From DATEOR01 sp046734455 (lineage in GTDB: Bacteria; Actinomycetota; Thermoleophilia; Gaiellales; Gaiellaceae), in the NCBI GenBank assembly GCA_046734455.1, contig JBKPRJ010000046.1, positions 1 through 48,126 of the forward strand: a DNA stretch of 48,126 bases. Reading direction: 5' to 3'. Position 1 is the stretch's first letter, and each line of letters begins with the position of its first letter. Below are positions 1 through 7,492 of this stretch, one piece after another. The notes beneath the pieces were generated by a model that saw only the letters and a program-made list of their open reading frames with translations, was not told the DNA's origin and did not search any database. The position numbers and the translations under genes are program-made.

Positions 1-2
1 CC

Positions 3-917
3 GGCGAGTCCTACGACAACACGTCGACGCTCGGCGCGAACACCTGGCGCCACGTGGCCTTCATCGAACAGCGCAAGCCTCTGCGTGTCCACAACGGCCA
101 TGCCCCGGGGTCAGACCCCGGGACCGGTCCGGAAGGGACAGTAGGCCGCATGGAGAGCGGGGTCGCGCCACCGCGGGTCGAAGACGTTCTCGGCTCTTTC
201 GGCCATGCCCCGGGGTCAGACCCCGGTGTCTCTTTGGGCCATGGTCCGGAGTCGGCCTTGGAGACCGAGGCGCCGCTCTTCGTCGACGACGGAGACGGGA
301 CGCTCCGCTGGCTCATGAGCTCGGACGTCTGCAAGCACTGCACCGAGGCCGGCTGCCTCGACGTGTGCCCGACGGGGGCGCTCTTCCGCACCGAGTTCGC
401 CACCGTCGTCGTCCAGGAGGACGTCTGCAACGGTTGCGGGTACTGCGTGCCCGCCTGCCCCTTCGGCGTTCTCGACAAGCGCCACCTCCCCGAGAGCTCG
501 GGCGATCCTCCGGGGCCGTCCCTGCTCGGCACGAAGGAGGACGGGCGCGTCTGGAAGTGCACGCTCTGCTACGACCGGCTGAAGGACGGCCACGAGCCTG
601 CGTGCGCGAAGGCGTGTCCCACCAATTCGATCCAGTTCGGCCCGCTCGACGAGCTGCGCGCCCGCGCCGACGAGCGCCTGGCGAAGCTCCAGGACGAGGG
701 CTGGAACGGTGCGCAGCTCTACGGGGAGAGCCCGGACGACGGCGTCGGCGGCTTCGGCGCCTTCTTCCTGCTGCTCGACGAGCCCGAGGTCTACGGTCTG
801 CCGCCCGACCCTGTCGTCCCCACGCGGAAGCTCGGCGAGATGTGGGCCGCCGCGGGCCTTGCCGCCGGCGCGCTTGCGGTTGGCGTGATCGGGGCATTCC
901 TGGGGGGAAGCCGATGA
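3..917 (+). CDS. 4Fe-4S ferredoxin subunit of a molybdopterin (formate-dehydrogenase-like) oxidoreductase, 5' end off window
   Basis: Electron-transfer subunit that would pass electrons from a molybdopterin catalytic subunit to the NrfD-like membrane partner encoded next. The frame is open to the left edge and its first visible residues (GESYDNTSTLGANTWRHVAF) are family sequence, so the GTG at 54 is internal and the true start is off the window. Visible cluster motifs are CKHCTEAGCLDVCP, CNGCGYCVPACP and a third CTLC...CAKACP group. The C-terminal stretch around GLAAGALAVGVIGAFL looks like a membrane anchor. Between AFIEQ and LRWLMSSDVC lies an unusual linker of about 60-70 residues containing HAPGSDPG twice, each copy encoded by a palindromic repeat. 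The stop overlaps the next ATG (ATGA). The dehydrogenase substrate cannot be told from this subunit; formate is a guess from similarity. Confidence 0.85.
   Translation, partial: GESYDNTSTLGANTWRHVAFIEQRKPLRVHNGHAPGSDPGTGPEGTVGRMESGVAPPRVEDVLGSFGHAPGSDPGVSLGHGPESALETEAPLFVDDGDGTLRWLMSSDVCKHCTEAGCLDVCPTGALFRTEFATVVVQEDVCNGCGYCVPACPFGVLDKRHLPESSGDPPGPSLLGTKEDGRVWKCTLCYDRLKDGHEPACAKACPTNSIQFGPLDELRARADERLAKLQDEGWNGAQLYGESPDDGVGGFGAFFLLLDEPEVYGLPPDPVVPTRKLGEMWAAAGLAAGALAVGVIGAFLGGSR
95..122 (+). repeat. REP-like palindrome, copy 1 (inside a CDS)
   Basis: Positions 104-122 form a perfect odd palindrome (9-bp arms around A113) with core CCGGGGTCAGACCCCGG. It is preceded by CGGCCATG, which is shared with copy 2. 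It is read in frame as HAPGSDPG. Confidence 0.85.
200..226 (+). repeat. REP-like palindrome, copy 2 (inside a CDS)
   Basis: These 27 bases are identical to positions 95-121, including the CGGCCATG lead and the palindromic core centred on A218. The centres of copies 1 and 2 are 105 bp apart. The copy is again read as HAPGSDPG. Confidence 0.85.
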
Positions 918-1849
918 CGAGCGTGCGGGAACCCCCTCAGCGGCAGGCCTCGCCGACGAAGGCAGGCACCGAGATGCAGTCCTACTACGGGCGGCCGATT
1001 CTCAAGGAGCCGGTGTGGACATGGGAGATCCCCGTGTACTTCTTCTTCGGCGGCCTGGCCGGTGCCTCGTCCACGCTCTCCCTCGTCGCGCGTGCGGCCG
1101 GGAACCAGCCGCTGGCCCGCGCGACGACCTACATCTCCGCCGCGGGCGACGCGGTGAGCCCCGTGTTCCTCATCTCGGACCTCGGCCGCCCCGAACGCTT
1201 CCTGAACATGTTCCGCGTCTTCAAGGTCACCTCGCCGATGAGCGTCGGGAGCTGGGTGCTCGGCGCGAGCGGGACGGCCAACGGTTTCGCGGCCGCCTGC
1301 GAGCTGCTGGGCATCCTGCCCCGGCTCCGCATCGTCGCGGAGACGGTGAGCGCCGTGCTCGGCCCGCTGCTCTCGACCTACACGGGAACCCTCGTCGCGG
1401 ACACGTCGATTCCGGTGTGGCACGAGGCCCGCCGGGAGCTTCCGTTCGTCTTCGCCGGGAGCTCGGCGGCAAGTGCGGGCGCCGCTGCGATCCTCTTCGT
1501 GCCGCCTCGCGACGCGGGCCCGGCACGGCGGCTCCTCCTGGTCGGCGCGGCGATCGAGGGCGCCGGCATGAAGTACATGGAGGAGAAGCTCGGCTTCGCC
1601 GGTGAGCCTTACAAGAAGGGAACGGCCGGCCGCCTCGCCAAGGCCGCGCGCGCGCTCACGGTCGCCGGCGCGGCCGTGACGGCGGTCGCCGGGCGCAAGC
1701 GGGCCGGAGCGGCAGCCGGTGCGGTGCTCGTCCTTGCCGGCGGCATGTGCCTGCGCTGGTCGGTCTACAAGGCAGGGTTCCAGTCGGCCCGCGATCCGCG
1801 CTACACGGTGGAGCTCCAGCGCCGGCGCCTGGAGAGCGCTCGGGATTGA
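914..1849 (+). CDS. NrfD/PsrC-like membrane subunit of the oxidoreductase
   Basis: Integral membrane subunit (311 aa) that in complex iron-sulfur molybdoenzymes hands electrons from the ferredoxin subunit to quinone. The N-terminal family signature is visible: WTWEIPVYFFFGGLAGASS in the first helix, then SDLGRPERFLNMFRVFKVTSPMSVGSW. Several hydrophobic helices follow and the tail is basic. The ATG lies in the stop of the preceding gene (ATGA), implying translational coupling. Its own stop overlaps the TTG of coxB, tying the dehydrogenase module to the oxidase genes. Family assignment is firm; the substrate of the whole complex is not. Confidence 0.85.
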   Translation: MTSVREPPQRQASPTKAGTEMQSYYGRPILKEPVWTWEIPVYFFFGGLAGASSTLSLVARAAGNQPLARATTYISAAGDAVSPVFLISDLGRPERFLNMFRVFKVTSPMSVGSWVLGASGTANGFAAACELLGILPRLRIVAETVSAVLGPLLSTYTGTLVADTSIPVWHEARRELPFVFAGSSAASAGAAAILFVPPRDAGPARRLLLVGAAIEGAGMKYMEEKLGFAGEPYKKGTAGRLAKAARALTVAGAAVTAVAGRKRAGAAAGAVLVLAGGMCLRWSVYKAGFQSARDPRYTVELQRRRLESARD

Positions 1850-2865
1850 GTCGAACGAAGCGGCAGTGGGGTGGGGTCGCCGCCCTCGCCCCTCTCGCGC
1901 TGCTTCTCCTCGCCGGGTGCGAGAACGACCAGCAGTCCGTTCTCGACCCGGTCTCGCACCCGGCGCGCGACATCGAGTCGCTCTGGTGGTGGATGCTCGC
2001 TGGGGCCGCCGTCATCTTTCTCGGCGCCGTCGGGCTGCTCGGACTCGCCTGGATCGGCCGCAGCCGCAAGGGCATGCCGGTCTTCGGGGAGAACGAGGGA
2101 GTCGCACGGGGCTTCGTCGTCCTCTTCGGGATCCTCATTCCGATCGTCACGCTGATCGCGCTCTTCGCGGTCGGGAACGTCTTCGTCCTGCCGGTCACGC
2201 AGGCCCCGGCCGCGGGCTCGACGCAGCTCACCGTCGAGGTGACCGGCCACCAGTGGTGGTGGGAGGTGCGCTACCCGGGGACGAAGGCGGTCACCGCCAA
2301 CGAGATCCACATCCCGGTGTCGACGCGCGTCCTCCTCGTCGGGCGAAGCGCGGACGTGATTCACAGCTTCTGGGCGCCGAACCTGAACCGGAAGATCGAC
2401 GTCATCCCGGGTCGTGAGAACCGGATCCTGCTCTACTCGGACCGGGTCGGGCGGTTCCGTGGGCAGTGCTCGGAATTCTGCGGCCTCCAGCACGCGCACA
2501 TGGGACTCTACGTCTACGTCGAGCCAAGGGCCGACTTTGACGCGTGGCTGCAACGGATCTCGCAGCCGGCGGCAGCGCCCTCGGGCTCGGAGGCCCAGCA
2601 CGGCCGTGCCCTCTTCACCTCGATGCCGTGCGCCGGCTGTCACACGATTCGCGGCACCTCGGCTGCGGGCAGGCTTGGCCCCGACCTCACCCATGTCGCC
2701 TCCCGCGAGACTCTGGCCGCGCTCACGATCCCGAACAACCGCGGCTACCTGGCGAGCTGGATCGCCGATCCCCAGCACTTCAAGCCGGGAAACCGGATGC
2801 CCGGTTTGCATCTCGAGGGATCCGAGCTCGAGGCCCTCGTCGCCTACCTGGAGGGACTGAGGTAA
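1846..2865 (+). CDS. coxB: Cytochrome c oxidase subunit II with fused cytochrome c domain (caa3 type)
   Basis: Binds the CuA centre that accepts electrons for the terminal oxidase and carries its own heme c. I chose the TTG at 1846 because it overlaps the upstream stop (TTGA) and opens a lipoprotein signal ending in the lipobox LAGC (Cys25); longer starts add non-family sequence. Two transmembrane helices follow. The cupredoxin domain shows GHQWWWEV and the CuA ligands C208, C212, H216 and M219 in CSEFCGLQHAHM. A C-terminal cytochrome c domain has CAGCH at about residue 262 and an axial-Met candidate in NRMPG. The 339-aa length fits caa3 subunit II. It acts at the outer face of the membrane. 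Confidence 0.95.
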   Translation: MSRTKRQWGGVAALAPLALLLLAGCENDQQSVLDPVSHPARDIESLWWWMLAGAAVIFLGAVGLLGLAWIGRSRKGMPVFGENEGVARGFVVLFGILIPIVTLIALFAVGNVFVLPVTQAPAAGSTQLTVEVTGHQWWWEVRYPGTKAVTANEIHIPVSTRVLLVGRSADVIHSFWAPNLNRKIDVIPGRENRILLYSDRVGRFRGQCSEFCGLQHAHMGLYVYVEPRADFDAWLQRISQPAAAPSGSEAQHGRALFTSMPCAGCHTIRGTSAAGRLGPDLTHVASRETLAALTIPNNRGYLASWIADPQHFKPGNRMPGLHLEGSELEALVAYLEGLR

Positions 2866-4769
2866 TGGCGATCGAGGCCGGAACCGCTGCCCGGGCGCGC
2901 ATCGACCGCCTCGAGCGCGTCTGGCTCGAGCGCCCCGGCGTGCTCGGCTGGCTGACCACAACGGACCACAAGCGGATCGGGCTCCTCTACTTCTTCACGT
3001 CGCTCTTCTTCTTCGCCGCCGGCGGGGTTGAGGCGCTCCTCATCCGCTCGCAGCTCCTCGTCCCCAACGAGACCCTCGTCAGCCCGGGCGCCTTCAACCA
3101 GCTCTTCACGATGCACGGGCTCACGATGATCTTCCTCTTCGTGATCCCGATGTCCACCGGGGCGTTCGGGAACTACCTGCTGCCGCTCATGATCGGCGCG
3201 CGGGACATGGCCTTCCCGCGCATGAACGCCTTCAGTTTCTGGGCGTTTCTCTGCTCGGGGATCTTCATCTACATCGGCCTCTTCATGGGCAACGCGCCCG
3301 ATGCCGGGTGGTTCAACTACGTCCCGCTCGCCGGCAAGCAGTTCAGCCCCGGCGTGAACATCGACTTCTACGGCCTCGGGCTCATCTTCAACAGCGTCTC
3401 GACCACCGTCGCGGCGATCAACTTCATCGTCACGATCTTCAAGCTGCGCGCGCCGGGGATGTCGATCAACCGGATGCCGCTCTTCTGCTTCGCGTTCCTG
3501 GCCGTCTCGTTCGCGCTGCTCTTCGCGATGCCGCCGCTGAACACGGCGCTCGTCTTTCTCGAGCTCGACCGCCTCGCCGGCTTCGACTTCTTCAACATCG
3601 GCTCGGGCGGCGCCCCGCTCCTGTGGCAGCACCTCTTCTGGCTCTTCGGCCATCCCGAGGTCTACATCATCATCCTGCCCGCGTTCGGGATCGCGACGGC
3701 GATCATCCCGACCTTCACGCGGCGGAGGATGGTCGCCTTTCCGCTCGTCGCGCTCGCCGAGATCCTCGTCGCCTTCATCGGCTTCGGCGTCTGGGTGCAC
3801 CACATGTTCGCGGTCGGGCTCGCGACGATCACGATGGTCTACTTCGCAGCGGCGAGCCTCATCATCGTCATCCCGAGCGCGATTCAGCTCTTCGCCTGGA
3901 TCACGACGATGGTCACGGGGACGCCGCGCTTCAAGACGCCGCTCCTCTGGATCGTCGGCTTCATCACCTTCTTCATCGTCGGCGGCCTCTCGGGCATCTC
4001 GTTCGCCGTCATCCCCTTCGACCAGCAGCTGACCGATACGTACTTCGTCGTCGCACACTTCCACTTCGTGATCTTCGGGGCGGCGGTCTTCCCGATCCTC
4101 GGGGGGATGTACTACTGGTTCCCGAAGGTGACGGGCCGGATGTACCACGAGGGCCTCGGCCAGCTCTCGTTCTGGCTCACCTTCTTCGGGACCGCCCTCA
4201 CGTTCTTCCCGATGCACATCCTCGGCCTCTTGGGGATGCCGCGGCGCGAGTACACCTACCCGGACGGCCTCGGCTGGCAGGTCTACAACGTCATCGAGAC
4301 AGCGGGCTCCTATGTCCTGGCTGCGGGTCTCCTGCTCGTGGCTGCGAACCTCGGCGTGAGCCTCTTCCGCGGCCGTCTCGCCGGGAACGACCCGTGGGGT
4401 GGAGACACGCTGGAGTGGTCGACGACGTCGCCTCCGCCGCCCTACAACTACCCGGTCATCCCGGTGGTGACGAGCCCGTATCCGATGTGGGATCTCGCCG
4501 ACAGGGAGGCGGACGCAGGGCGGCTCGAGCGCGGTGAGCTCACGCTCGAAGGCGGACACGAGACGATTGGCTCATCCGTCCTCGACGCCGAGCCCGTCGA
4601 GGTGCTGGAGATGCCCGCCGAGTCGCCCTGGCCGATCCTGCTCGCGCTCATGCTGGCCGGCGCATTCGCGCTCGTGCTCACGACGCACTACGGCTCGGCG
4701 CTCGTCTTCGTCGGCCTCGCAGCGGTCGTCCTCGCCGCGTGGCATTGGCAGGAGCCGGAAGAGGCATGA
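2865..4769 (+). CDS. coxA: Cytochrome c oxidase subunit I (A-type heme-copper oxidase)
   Basis: Catalytic subunit reducing O2 to water and pumping protons. The ATG shares one base with the coxB stop (TAATG). The 634-aa protein has the expected many-helix core: TMHGLTMIFLF (low-spin heme His), WLFGHPEVY (CuB His and the cross-linked Tyr; the Glu indicates an A-type D-channel), VHHMF (CuB histidines) and VAHFHFVIFG (heme His ligands). After the core there is a hydrophilic loop, then about 50 residues with two more hydrophobic segments (WPILLALMLAGAFALVL and ALVFVGLAAVVLAAWHW), a fused extension resembling a subunit IV-like module. The stop overlaps coxC (ATGA). Confidence 0.96.
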   Translation: MAIEAGTAARARIDRLERVWLERPGVLGWLTTTDHKRIGLLYFFTSLFFFAAGGVEALLIRSQLLVPNETLVSPGAFNQLFTMHGLTMIFLFVIPMSTGAFGNYLLPLMIGARDMAFPRMNAFSFWAFLCSGIFIYIGLFMGNAPDAGWFNYVPLAGKQFSPGVNIDFYGLGLIFNSVSTTVAAINFIVTIFKLRAPGMSINRMPLFCFAFLAVSFALLFAMPPLNTALVFLELDRLAGFDFFNIGSGGAPLLWQHLFWLFGHPEVYIIILPAFGIATAIIPTFTRRRMVAFPLVALAEILVAFIGFGVWVHHMFAVGLATITMVYFAAASLIIVIPSAIQLFAWITTMVTGTPRFKTPLLWIVGFITFFIVGGLSGISFAVIPFDQQLTDTYFVVAHFHFVIFGAAVFPILGGMYYWFPKVTGRMYHEGLGQLSFWLTFFGTALTFFPMHILGLLGMPRREYTYPDGLGWQVYNVIETAGSYVLAAGLLLVAANLGVSLFRGRLAGNDPWGGDTLEWSTTSPPPPYNYPVIPVVTSPYPMWDLADREADAGRLERGELTLEGGHETIGSSVLDAEPVEVLEMPAESPWPILLALMLAGAFALVLTTHYGSALVFVGLAAVVLAAWHWQEPEEA

Positions 4770-5344
4770 GCACGGCACTCACTCCTCGGCGCGGGACGCT
4801 CCCGAACGGTGTTTGGGCGATCGCGCTCGTGATCGCGACAGAGGGCGCGTTCCTCGGCTGCCTGATCGCCTCCTACCTCTTCCTCGCCACACGCGTCCCG
4901 GAGTGGCCGCCGCCCGGAGTCCCCGAGCCCCGGGTCCTCGCGCCTGTGCTCCTGACGGCGCTTCTCGTGCTCACCGCGGCTCTCGTCTTCGCAGCCTCCT
5001 CCCTCGCGCGGGGCGGACGGGCGCACGCCGCCTGGGTGCTCATCTTCGTCGCATTTCTGCTCCAGGCCGAGTACCTCGGCGCGCAGATCTACTTCTTTCA
5101 CGACGACCTGAGCCAGTTCAGTCCGACCGGGAGCGCATACGGATCGGCGTACTTCGCGCTTCTCGGAGCCCACCACGCGCACGTCGCCGCGGGTCTTCTG
5201 CTCGACGTCTGGCTCCTGCTCCGCCTCCTCGGCGGGCTGACGCCCTACCGGGCGACGGCGGTCCGGATTGCAGCCTGGTACTGGGTCTTCGTCGCGGGGA
5301 TGGGCGTCCTCGTCACCCTGACCGTGATCTCGCCGGCGCTATGA
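4766..5344 (+). CDS. coxC: Cytochrome c oxidase subunit III
   Basis: Non-catalytic membrane subunit of the oxidase (192 aa). The ATG at 4766 overlaps the coxA stop (ATGA) and is preferred over the upstream GTG. Five hydrophobic helices are visible. Family landmarks are NGVWAIALVIATEGAFLG near the start, QAEYLGAQIYFF, and YFALLGAHHAHVAAGLLLD with its conserved histidines. The length matches the short five-helix bacterial form. Its stop overlaps the next ATG. Confidence 0.92.
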   Translation: MSTALTPRRGTLPNGVWAIALVIATEGAFLGCLIASYLFLATRVPEWPPPGVPEPRVLAPVLLTALLVLTAALVFAASSLARGGRAHAAWVLIFVAFLLQAEYLGAQIYFFHDDLSQFSPTGSAYGSAYFALLGAHHAHVAAGLLLDVWLLLRLLGGLTPYRATAVRIAAWYWVFVAGMGVLVTLTVISPAL

Positions 5345-5724
5345 GAGTCGACCCGACAGGCGTCGTCGGACGGCTTCTCTCCTGGTACGGGCTCCTCGGC
5401 GCGCCGTTCGCGTGGACGGTCTTCCACGTCGGCGGAGTGGGGATCGCGACCGGGGCCTGCAGCCCGTTCGGCATTCGCGGGGGAGGAGACGTGCAGCCCG
5501 CCACGCTCGCGCTGACGTTCGGCACCCTCGCCGTCGCCGTGGGAGGGCTCGTGGCCGCGCTCGTCGTCTTCGTCTCCACGCGCGGGGTGGACGAGGAGGG
5601 CGCGCCGCCGCTCGGGCGCATCCATTTCCTGTCCGTTATCGGGCTCGCCATCGCGCCGCTCTTCATCGCCATCATCCTCATGGCCGGACTCGGCGGCACC
5701 GCACTCGGATGCGAGCAGGGATGA
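5341..5724 (+). CDS. Small membrane protein within the oxidase-bc operon
   Basis: I do not recognise a family for this 127-aa protein. It has three hydrophobic stretches: GLLGAPFAWTVFHVGGVGI, LALTFGTLAVAVGGLVAALVVFV and FLSVIGLAIAPLFIAIILMAGLG. It also has a CSPFG motif near residue 40 and a C-terminal CEQG. It is locked between coxC and qcrC by ATGA overlaps at both ends, so it is probably made in step with them. An accessory or assembly subunit of the oxidase or supercomplex is the natural inference. Confidence 0.7.
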   Translation: MRVDPTGVVGRLLSWYGLLGAPFAWTVFHVGGVGIATGACSPFGIRGGGDVQPATLALTFGTLAVAVGGLVAALVVFVSTRGVDEEGAPPLGRIHFLSVIGLAIAPLFIAIILMAGLGGTALGCEQG

Positions 5725-6506
5725 GGCGCGCCGCCCTCATCGGCCTAGCGGTTCTGGTGCTCGGGCTCCCGACGGGTACGAGCGCGCAGGAGCCGAAGAC
5801 GAGCATGGAGTTCCCGCCCGGAACTCCGCTCGTCCGCCAGGGCTTTTACCTCTACTCGCAGAACTGCGCGAGCTGTCACGGCGACCGTGGAGAGGGGGTC
5901 GTCCCGCCCGACACCCAGGAGGCGCCGGGGCCGACCACAGCAATGGGACCCGGGATCGCCGGCGTGGGGGCGGGGACCGTCGATTTCTACCTCCGCACCG
6001 GCTACATGCCGCTGGAAAAGGCGGGCGACCAGCCGCAGCGGAACCCGAACTTCTTCGACGACCACGAGATCGACGCCCTGATCGCCTACGTCGCCTCGCT
6101 CGGGCCCGGCCTCCCGATCCCGGAACCGCAGCCCGAGAACGGAAACCTTTCCGAGGGGCTGGCCCTCTTCCGCGAGCACTGCGCCGGCTGCCACCAGATC
6201 GCCGCCCAGGGCGGCTACGTCACGGGCGCCATCCCTCCGCCACTCGGACGGTCGACGCCGGTTCAGATCGCGGAGGCCGTGCGCATCGGGCCCTACGTCA
6301 TGCCGAGGTTCTCGGAGAAGCGGATCTCCGACGCCGAGCTCGACTCGCTCATCGCCTACGTCCAGTACGCGAAGAGCCCGAGCGACCCCGGCGGCTGGTC
6401 GATCGGCCACGTCGGCCCGGTGCCCGAAGGAATGGTGACGTGGTTCCTCGCGGCCACCTTCCTGGTCGGCACCTGCGTCCTCATCGGAAAGAAGCTGCGG
6501 CGGTGA
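5721..6506 (+). CDS. qcrC: Diheme cytochrome c subunit of the cytochrome bc complex
   Basis: Carries electrons from the Rieske protein to the oxidase; actinobacteria use a diheme QcrC inside a bc-aa3 supercomplex in place of a soluble cytochrome c. The 261-aa protein has an N-terminal signal (RRAALIGLAVLVLGLPTGTSAQ), heme motifs CASCH (about residue 49) and CAGCH (about residue 154), and one C-terminal helix (VTWFLAATFLVGTCVLIG) as anchor. Axial Met candidates lie in GYMPLEK and YVMPRF. The ATG overlaps the previous stop and the stop overlaps the qcrA GTG. Confidence 0.92.
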   Translation: MRRAALIGLAVLVLGLPTGTSAQEPKTSMEFPPGTPLVRQGFYLYSQNCASCHGDRGEGVVPPDTQEAPGPTTAMGPGIAGVGAGTVDFYLRTGYMPLEKAGDQPQRNPNFFDDHEIDALIAYVASLGPGLPIPEPQPENGNLSEGLALFREHCAGCHQIAAQGGYVTGAIPPPLGRSTPVQIAEAVRIGPYVMPRFSEKRISDAELDSLIAYVQYAKSPSDPGGWSIGHVGPVPEGMVTWFLAATFLVGTCVLIGKKLRR

Positions 6507-7492
6507 GCCGCGTCCGCGACTGGTTCGTGTCGGGGGCCGTTCTCCTGCTCGGCCGCGGCAAGAAGCGCCCGCGCGCGCCCGAGCGGGGCCGAATCGTGCC
6601 GCTCGAGCCGCCCAGCCCGCGCGCCGAGCTGGCCGTCGTCGGGCTGCTCTTCGCGGCCGCGCTCTTCGCCGTCGCCTTCATCGTCGTGTACGCGCTCGAC
6701 CGTCTTTCGCACCAGACGCAGTTCCTCGGTCTGGCGCTCGGGCTTTCGCTTGCGTGCCTGGCGGCCGCGCTCATCGTCGTCGCGAAGCGCCTCGTCCCGG
6801 AGGAGCAGCTGGAGGAGGACTACACGGTGGCCCATCCGGCCGCGTCGGACAAGGTGGCACAGCTCATCGAGGAGAGCGACGACCGCTTCACGCGCAAGCG
6901 CCTGATCGTGGTCGCCGCCGGCGCGGCCGGGAGCGCTCTCGGCCTCGCCGCGATCACGCCCGCGCTCTCGCTCGGGCCGGCACTCGACCCGAGCGTCCTG
7001 CGCCGGACTCCGTGGCAGGCCGGCCGGCGGCTCGTCGACGAGCGGGGCCGCCCGCTGCGCGCCGACGACATCGAGTTCAAGACGTTCTACACGGCGTTCC
7101 CCGAGCGGGCCGACAGGGAAGAGGTCGGCGCGCCGCTTGTCGTCGTCCGCCTCGACCCTGCCGCGCTTGCGCTTCCGCAGGGACGGGACGGCTGGGCGCC
7201 GGACGGCATCCTCGCCTACTCGAAGATCTGCACGCATGCGGGCTGCGCCGTGGCGCTCTTCCGCACGCCGCTCTTCCCGCCGGCCGAGCCGAAACCGGCG
7301 CTCGTCTGCCCCTGCCACTACTCGACCTTCGACCCGGCCGCGGGAGGCGCTGTCCTCTTCGGCCCCGCCGGGCGGCCGCTTCCCCAGCTGCCTCTGCGGA
7401 TCGGCTCCGGCGGCGTCCTCGAGGCCGCGGGCAACTTCTCCGGCCCCGTCGGCCCGTCCTGGTGGGGAGTCCGCATGGGGGAGGCGACGTGA
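6503..7492 (+). CDS. qcrA: Rieske [2Fe-2S] subunit of the cytochrome bc complex
   Basis: Accepts an electron from quinol at the outer face of the membrane. The GTG at 6503 overlaps the qcrC stop (GTGA) and gives 329 aa. Three N-terminal hydrophobic helices (around residues 35-60, 75-95 and 133-155) match the actinobacterial QcrA pattern rather than the single-helix proteobacterial type. The cluster-binding loops are CTHAGC (about residue 243) and CPCHYS (about residue 269), followed by a GPAGRPLPQLPL loop. The stop overlaps the qcrB GTG. Confidence 0.94.
   Translation: MSRVRDWFVSGAVLLLGRGKKRPRAPERGRIVPLEPPSPRAELAVVGLLFAAALFAVAFIVVYALDRLSHQTQFLGLALGLSLACLAAALIVVAKRLVPEEQLEEDYTVAHPAASDKVAQLIEESDDRFTRKRLIVVAAGAAGSALGLAAITPALSLGPALDPSVLRRTPWQAGRRLVDERGRPLRADDIEFKTFYTAFPERADREEVGAPLVVVRLDPAALALPQGRDGWAPDGILAYSKICTHAGCAVALFRTPLFPPAEPKPALVCPCHYSTFDPAAGGAVLFGPAGRPLPQLPLRIGSGGVLEAAGNFSGPVGPSWWGVRMGEAT

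Noticed and set aside
54..56. GTG as start of the ferredoxin subunit gene
   Set aside because: Family sequence (SYDNT...TWRHV) continues upstream in frame to the window edge, so the gene begins further left.
95..226. The palindromic repeats as a CRISPR array
   Set aside because: Only two copies per locus, spacing near 110 bp, perfect short palindromes and no cas genes.
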